From contig NZ_SJPU01000003.1 of the NCBI RefSeq assembly GCF_007860105.1, positions 905,904 to 969,903 of the forward strand: 64,000 nt of DNA. Reading direction: 5' to 3'. Below the pieces are notes generated by a model. The model worked only from the letters and a program-made list of their open reading frames with translations. It was not told where the DNA came from and did not search any database. Shown here in pieces: positions 60,306-64,000 of this stretch (its first letter is position 1; each line of letters opens with the position of its first letter). Origin of the DNA: Allorhodopirellula heiligendammensis (GTDB lineage Bacteria; Planctomycetota; Planctomycetia; Pirellulales; Pirellulaceae). The position numbers were made by a program, and so were the translations under genes.

Positions 60306-61408
60306 GTTTTTTGACCTACATGGAGATGTCGGTAAAAGAAACTGCGATCGAGTTGATGCAACCGATCAGAATCATGACCCAGCCACTTGAATCCGCTTGG
60401 CATCTTGCGGATATCCAGCCGTGAATTTAATTGCCGAATCACAACCAATCCATTGATCGCAAGACAGCGCCGTGCATCAACAAGCATCTTGTTGGCGTCA
60501 GCTGGATCGCACCAGTCAAGAATGTTTGAGAGATGAACGAAGTCGTAGGATCGATCGGGAAGTTCTGCCAGCACCCGATCCATCGCAGCGTGAGTGAAGC
60601 AAATTTTTGAAGTTTCCGTGTTTGGCGACTCGGGATGCCACTCCCACAGCGAGTTGAGGAACGATCCAAGGAATATCTGGTGCAAAAATGGGTTCTTACT
60701 CGCCGCCTGACGGCGCAGCACATCACGCGTCTGCCGAAAGAAGTGTCCGGCAAACGACTGGGCTCGATTCGCGGTGGCTCCTTCTCCAAATATCTGAATC
60801 AATCGCTGCAAATCCATGACTTGCACGAACGCGTCCTGAATTGCGGAGGCAAGTTCGGTGCCATCTTCGATCAAGCGTGATTGCTCGATCGGATCGTCCA
60901 AATGCATCAGACGCTCGATCTGTGGCTGCTGCTTCCGGAGCAAGTCTCGCATTCTCGCGAACAACCACTCGTACCGGCCGCAATGATCGGCGCCGTAACG
61001 GGCTAGCAACTCAATCGGCCCCAATGAGTCAGTGGGAAATTCCAATTCAGCAAAATGCAGCTGCATCGCTTGCAATCGTTGATTCGCCGCCAGCGGACGA
61101 TGCCCCAGTAGCTCTAGCCGCCGTTGGGTTGTTTCTGTACGCATCAGGTGAAGCTTGAAGCGTGCCAAATTCAGCTGCGACAAATTGACGTCAACCAAGT
61201 GCAATTCACCCAGGGGCATGGTTGCGAGATGACATGCTGTATCGCCACCCGATGCCACCATCAGAATGCGTGCTGGTTGCCGCAGACGACGGACCAATTC
61301 CAAGTCAATCGCTGGGTCTTCGCGGACCTGCGCGAACGCAATCGGCAACTGGGCGGTTGCGGCGACCCAGTCGTCGGATTCGCGACACTCATCCTCGGGG
61401 TACCACAT
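60302..61408 (-). CDS. BtaA/DUF3419-like SAM 3-amino-3-carboxypropyl transferase
   Basis: A 368-residue protein. The opening IAFAQVREDPAIDLELVRRL resembles the WEDPxxDLEAL region of BtaA/DUF3419 proteins. It is followed by a SAM-binding segment (ARILMVASGGDTACHLATMP, LHLVDVNLSQLNLARFKLHL), and the C-terminal Rossmann part has SYDFVHLSNILDWCDPADA and INGLVVIRQLNSRLDIRKMP. BtaA transfers the 3-amino-3-carboxypropyl group of SAM to diacylglycerol, giving a homoserine lipid. No btaB-type N-methyltransferase is adjacent. The ATG at 61408 is chosen; it overlaps the PAP2 gene by 20 nt and the GNAT gene by 4 nt. Confidence 0.8.
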   Translation of the reverse strand: MWYPEDECRESDDWVAATAQLPIAFAQVREDPAIDLELVRRLRQPARILMVASGGDTACHLATMPLGELHLVDVNLSQLNLARFKLHLMRTETTQRRLELLGHRPLAANQRLQAMQLHFAELEFPTDSLGPIELLARYGADHCGRYEWLFARMRDLLRKQQPQIERLMHLDDPIEQSRLIEDGTELASAIQDAFVQVMDLQRLIQIFGEGATANRAQSFAGHFFRQTRDVLRRQAASKNPFLHQIFLGSFLNSLWEWHPESPNTETSKICFTHAAMDRVLAELPDRSYDFVHLSNILDWCDPADANKMLVDARRCLAINGLVVIRQLNSRLDIRKMPSGFKWLGHDSDRLHQLDRSFFYRHLHVGQKT

Positions 61409-62246
61409 CCGGCTGCTCCTGGTGACGAAAAACTGGCAGACAAAACGATAGCACAACGACGCTGGCCAGGAGATCGACCATGTAGTGATAACGTAGATAA
61501 ACGGTGGAAACGACGATGCCCAACGACGGGACAACCATCCACACGAAACGCCGCCGGCACCCACGAAAATCGAAGACCAACAGAGCCCAGGATATCAACG
61601 CGTGAAGGCTCGGAAATGCGTCGTAGACCGTGGACCCTCGTTGGACCACCCAGCGGTTGAGCGCCGTGACTGGGCCACCCACAAGCGGCGTCTCAAACAA
61701 TTCGGGAAACGCGAGCTGAGGCCCTTGAGCGGGGACCAACAAGTAGCCAGCCAAGCCGATCGCAAACACGCTAAAAATCCAGTTGGCAAATCGCTGAGCT
61801 TGGCCCACCGACTGAAAAACAACACACAGCAATGCCGCATGCAGATAGACCAAGTAGGAGAAGTAGAAACCGCTCATCAGCTCGGTTAGATAAAATGACT
61901 GGAGCAATTGCATGCGGACTGCCGGTGTCACTCCAAACATCGCCTCGTCGATCGCCAACAACTCCGCGTCACGCGTCGGCAATCGCATCGCGACCACGAA
62001 CGATCCGACCGACAGATAGAACCACAGCACAAAGACATAACCGATCAAGTATCGCAGTTTCTGAATGCGGTCACTTTCCCGCTCTCGCAACGCCCAGCAG
62101 GTAAGGAAGAAAACGAGCGTCACGACGAATGCATGGAGCGTCGCCGGGTGAAACCAACCCAGACGCAGCGCTAAGGCGAGTGCGGTACCGAAACCAAGCG
62201 TAACCAGCAGCAACTCGTATCGTTCCAAGAGACGGCAATCACGCAC
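61389..62246 (-). CDS. PAP2 superfamily membrane phosphatase/phosphotransferase
   Basis: A 285-residue protein with about six helices. It has the phosphatase signature of the inositolphosphorylceramide-synthase-like (PAP2_3) group: YLLVPAQGPQLAFPELFETP, YDAFPSLHALISWALLVF with the first catalytic His, and STVYLRYHYMVDLLASVVV with the second His and Asp. It starts at GTG 62246, with GAGGA 5 nt upstream and an 8-nt overlap with the desaturase stop. An ATG further upstream would overlap that gene by 130 nt. Possible roles are making diacylglycerol from phosphatidic acid, or head-group transfer. Confidence 0.82.
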   Translation of the reverse strand: MRDCRLLERYELLLVTLGFGTALALALRLGWFHPATLHAFVVTLVFFLTCWALRERESDRIQKLRYLIGYVFVLWFYLSVGSFVVAMRLPTRDAELLAIDEAMFGVTPAVRMQLLQSFYLTELMSGFYFSYLVYLHAALLCVVFQSVGQAQRFANWIFSVFAIGLAGYLLVPAQGPQLAFPELFETPLVGGPVTALNRWVVQRGSTVYDAFPSLHALISWALLVFDFRGCRRRFVWMVVPSLGIVVSTVYLRYHYMVDLLASVVVLSFCLPVFRHQEQPDVVPRG

Positions 62247-63228
62247 GTTTTCCTCGCCGTCCCCAAGGGCTGCGAGCCCAACTCTTGCCAATGAACTCGC
62301 GGACAAAGGCGAAGTAGGAATCGATAAAAGGTGCTTGGCGAGCAACCAACTGGTCGCGGACCTCGACATGCAGACCTTTCAAATGGTACCAAGGCACACG
62401 TGGAAACAAATGATGTTCGAGATGGTGGTTCTCGCTGCACATGAAAAACTCGGTGAGCGGATGTGTGAGAATCGATCGAGTTCCTTGGATCGGGTCGACG
62501 GGGTTTTCCAAGAACGTGTGCTGGCTCATGCCGCGGATATTGACCATGGTATTGATCAGCAACATCGGAATCAGCCAAACATGCAATAACAACGACCATG
62601 GCAGCGGTGAAGCGCATACGGTCGCAATCAAGATCGCCAACAATCCGACGTCGGCCAAAATCCAAAGTCGATCGCCGAGTTTTCCCTGACGAAAGCCCAG
62701 GATTGGGATCATCACAATGTAGACGGGATAGCCGATCAGCAGCCGGACCCAGTGCATCGCGAAAACTAGCCATGACCAACGGCTATAATTGTTGTAATGG
62801 TCCGGATCGCCCTCGTGACCAAGGTGCTTGTGGTGCTGCAGATGCAAGACCTTGTAGGCCGAATAGTTCTGCAGGACGGGCCATGCGCAAACGATGCCTA
62901 GCAGACGGTTGACGGTGCGGTTGGTCGACAGCACGCCATGCACCGCCTCGTGCGTGAACAAGCTGATCCCGTGAAGTGAAGCCGCACAGACCAGGTAGAG
63001 CGGCAAGCTGGCCAGCAATGCCCACCATGAGAACCCCTCCCCAGGCTTCGATCCGAAAGTCAGCTGCAGTTGCCAGATCGTCCATCCTGAGGCGATGTAC
63101 AAAGCGACAAAGATCGCCGCTCGCGTCGCAGATTCATGCGACCGTCGGTGCAGCCGATGATACGATCCCGCATCCAGCACAACACCGTGTGATGAGAATT
63201 CCTCAGGCCGAATTGCGGGGGGGATCAT
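62239..63228 (-). CDS. Membrane fatty acid desaturase-family enzyme
   Basis: A 329-residue protein with the three histidine boxes of membrane diiron desaturases and hydroxylases: HEAVHG (93-98), HLQHHKH (129-135) and HHLEHH (about 272-277). Hydrophobic helix pairs lie between them, and GFRQGK and NIRGMSQHTFLENPVDPIQG are also seen. It is the first gene of the five-gene cassette and so probably sets its promoter. The substrate may be a fatty acyl chain, but related enzymes also hydroxylate sphingoid or carotenoid-type molecules. Confidence 0.88.
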   Translation of the reverse strand: MIPPAIRPEEFSSHGVVLDAGSYHRLHRRSHESATRAAIFVALYIASGWTIWQLQLTFGSKPGEGFSWWALLASLPLYLVCAASLHGISLFTHEAVHGVLSTNRTVNRLLGIVCAWPVLQNYSAYKVLHLQHHKHLGHEGDPDHYNNYSRWSWLVFAMHWVRLLIGYPVYIVMIPILGFRQGKLGDRLWILADVGLLAILIATVCASPLPWSLLLHVWLIPMLLINTMVNIRGMSQHTFLENPVDPIQGTRSILTHPLTEFFMCSENHHLEHHLFPRVPWYHLKGLHVEVRDQLVARQAPFIDSYFAFVREFIGKSWARSPWGRRGKRA

Positions 63229-63667
63229 TGTTTTTCGCCGAAAATTGGAACCGTCATGATAGGTGCTTAGAGCCCGCTCATTGCCAATGATTGCAATATT
63301 TCGGTGGGAAAAATATTTCGGTCGGACTCATCCGGTGAGCGTGAGTCGTCGGCATTTTCGTCCACCTCGTACAGCCTAAATCATGACGTGTCCTCACGGC
63401 AAGATACTATTCCGCTGGCTGAGCCACTTTTCATAGGCGTCGACCGTTCGTACTACACTCAATTTGTATTCGCGTTCCCAATCGGAACGAGATTGTAGTA
63501 GTTCCGTTCACGAAAGAACGAATCGCCGATGAATGCACACGCTGCTGTTGCAGCAAATTTATCGGAAGTCTGAAGCGACCTGGGCGGGATTCCCGTCTCG
63601 CGAGTGTTAGCGGAGGCGAAACCGGCACAGGCGACCGTTGAGGATTTGGTTTGTCTGAACGGTCAAG
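63229..63667. other. Upstream region of the five-gene cassette
   Basis: 439 bp without a supported gene. Two copies of AATATTTCGGT lie at about 63296-63322, separated by a GGGAAAA stretch. They may be part of the regulatory region of the desaturase operon. No promoter is clear enough to name. Confidence 0.4.
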
Positions 63668-63925
63668 GTGGAATGTTTAAATTGGTCGATGCGTCATCGG
63701 TGGAGAAAGCGATTGGCTGGCGTGAATCTCGACAATGGATCCCTCCGAAACGCGGACGGGCTGGAGTACATAGGCTTGGAGTTTGACGGCTACAGCGGCC
63801 AAACTCGTGTCAGTAAGAAGAGTCTTGCTAAATTCCACGAGACAGAATCGGTGGTTTTTAGCCGCAACCGGGGCCCTAGTATGTCTCATGTTGGCAGTTT
63901 CAACCATCTTGAATCAGGATGTTGA
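63668..63925 (+). pseudogene. Possible remnant of a reverse-transcriptase-like gene
   Basis: The frame contains NADGLEYIGLEFDGYSGQTR then VSKKSLAKFH, which resembles the thumb-side LEYLGFxFDG...RSxSLSRYY segment of bacterial (retron/defence-type) reverse transcriptases. Upstream and downstream, no other part of such a protein can be read, and the frame ends at 63925. If real, it is a degraded fragment. The similarity is short and read by eye. Confidence 0.25.
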
Positions 63926-64000
63926 CTGTTGATGCCCCGCAGCAGCCTGCAGCCGTTGCGAGGCACTGCCGCGTAGATCGTATTTGCCCCTAGGTCGCTT

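Noticed and set aside
62247..62369. Upstream ATG start for the PAP2 gene
   Set aside because: It would overlap the desaturase by 130 nt and add a segment without hydrophobic character, whereas the GTG at 62246 has a good GAGGA site.
1..64000. CRISPR arrays, tRNA/rRNA genes, insertion sequences or prophage genes
   Set aside because: Reading through the window I found no regular spaced repeats, no cloverleaf-like tRNA with a CCA or TTCGA arm, and no transposase or phage structural protein. A tRNA scan and IS search would settle it.

Overview
The window looks like a chromosomal segment of a planctomycete, most likely of the Rhodopirellula/Pirellulaceae type. This is inferred from the gene content and not from any marker gene: twin-arginine-type xylose-isomerase-like TIM-barrel proteins, secreted sulfatases, an SMP-30 lactonase, a secreted beta-helix protein, an HTH-plus-receiver protein, moderately high GC, and many short ATGA-type gene overlaps. 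I see no rRNA, tRNA, insertion sequence, integrase, prophage or CRISPR array.

Layout. 0.4-12.7 kb: moaC, an HTH/receiver regulator, an M24 aminopeptidase, accB-accC (acetyl-CoA carboxylase), a Tat-exported TIM-barrel protein, the three-gene proton-translocating transhydrogenase (pntAA-pntAB-pntB), mgtE and a secreted beta-helix protein. 12.8-14.8 kb: leuA on the minus strand, preceded by what reads as a complete leucine attenuator (promoter, leucine-rich leader peptide, antiterminator, terminator). 15.0-18.2 kb: a sulfatase and a TIM-barrel/DJ-1 pair that share a TGTCA-N6-TGACA motif. 18.3-21.6 kb: an arginine operon argB-(degenerate argD-like)-argF. 22.0-24.5 kb: 6-phosphogluconolactonase, a lone ScdA_N domain protein, a broken RIC gene and a cupin. 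24.5-29.2 kb: a minus-strand run with SMP-30 lactonase-moaA-moaD-moaE. 29.4-37.5 kb: a long acidic/RGG low-complexity protein, rpe coupled to a phosphatase-like protein without its catalytic histidine, an NfeD-like membrane protein, a membrane protein coupled to a stand-alone M41 zincin, and tex. 37.5-50.4 kb: a DASS transporter, a phosphodiesterase-like protein, ergothioneine genes egtD-egtB, an MFS exporter with a P1B-4-like metal ATPase, a His/Gly/Tyr-rich secreted protein, a Rossmann-like remnant, an EamA transporter and cysK. 50.4-58.4 kb: 2-oxoacid:ferredoxin oxidoreductase, a membrane-inserted P-loop NTPase with a secreted partner, and an M50 protease. 58.7-63.2 kb: a tightly overlapping five-gene minus-strand cassette.

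Two systems stand out. The leuA leader has mutually exclusive 15-nt antiterminator and terminator pairings placed correctly relative to leucine codons and to the leader stop codon. The five-gene cassette (desaturase, PAP2 enzyme, BtaA/DUF3419-like aminocarboxypropyl transferase, GNAT acyltransferase, heme-oxygenase-like diiron protein) reads as an undescribed lipid or lipid-amino-acid pathway. All functions are inferred from protein motifs read by eye; no database search was run.
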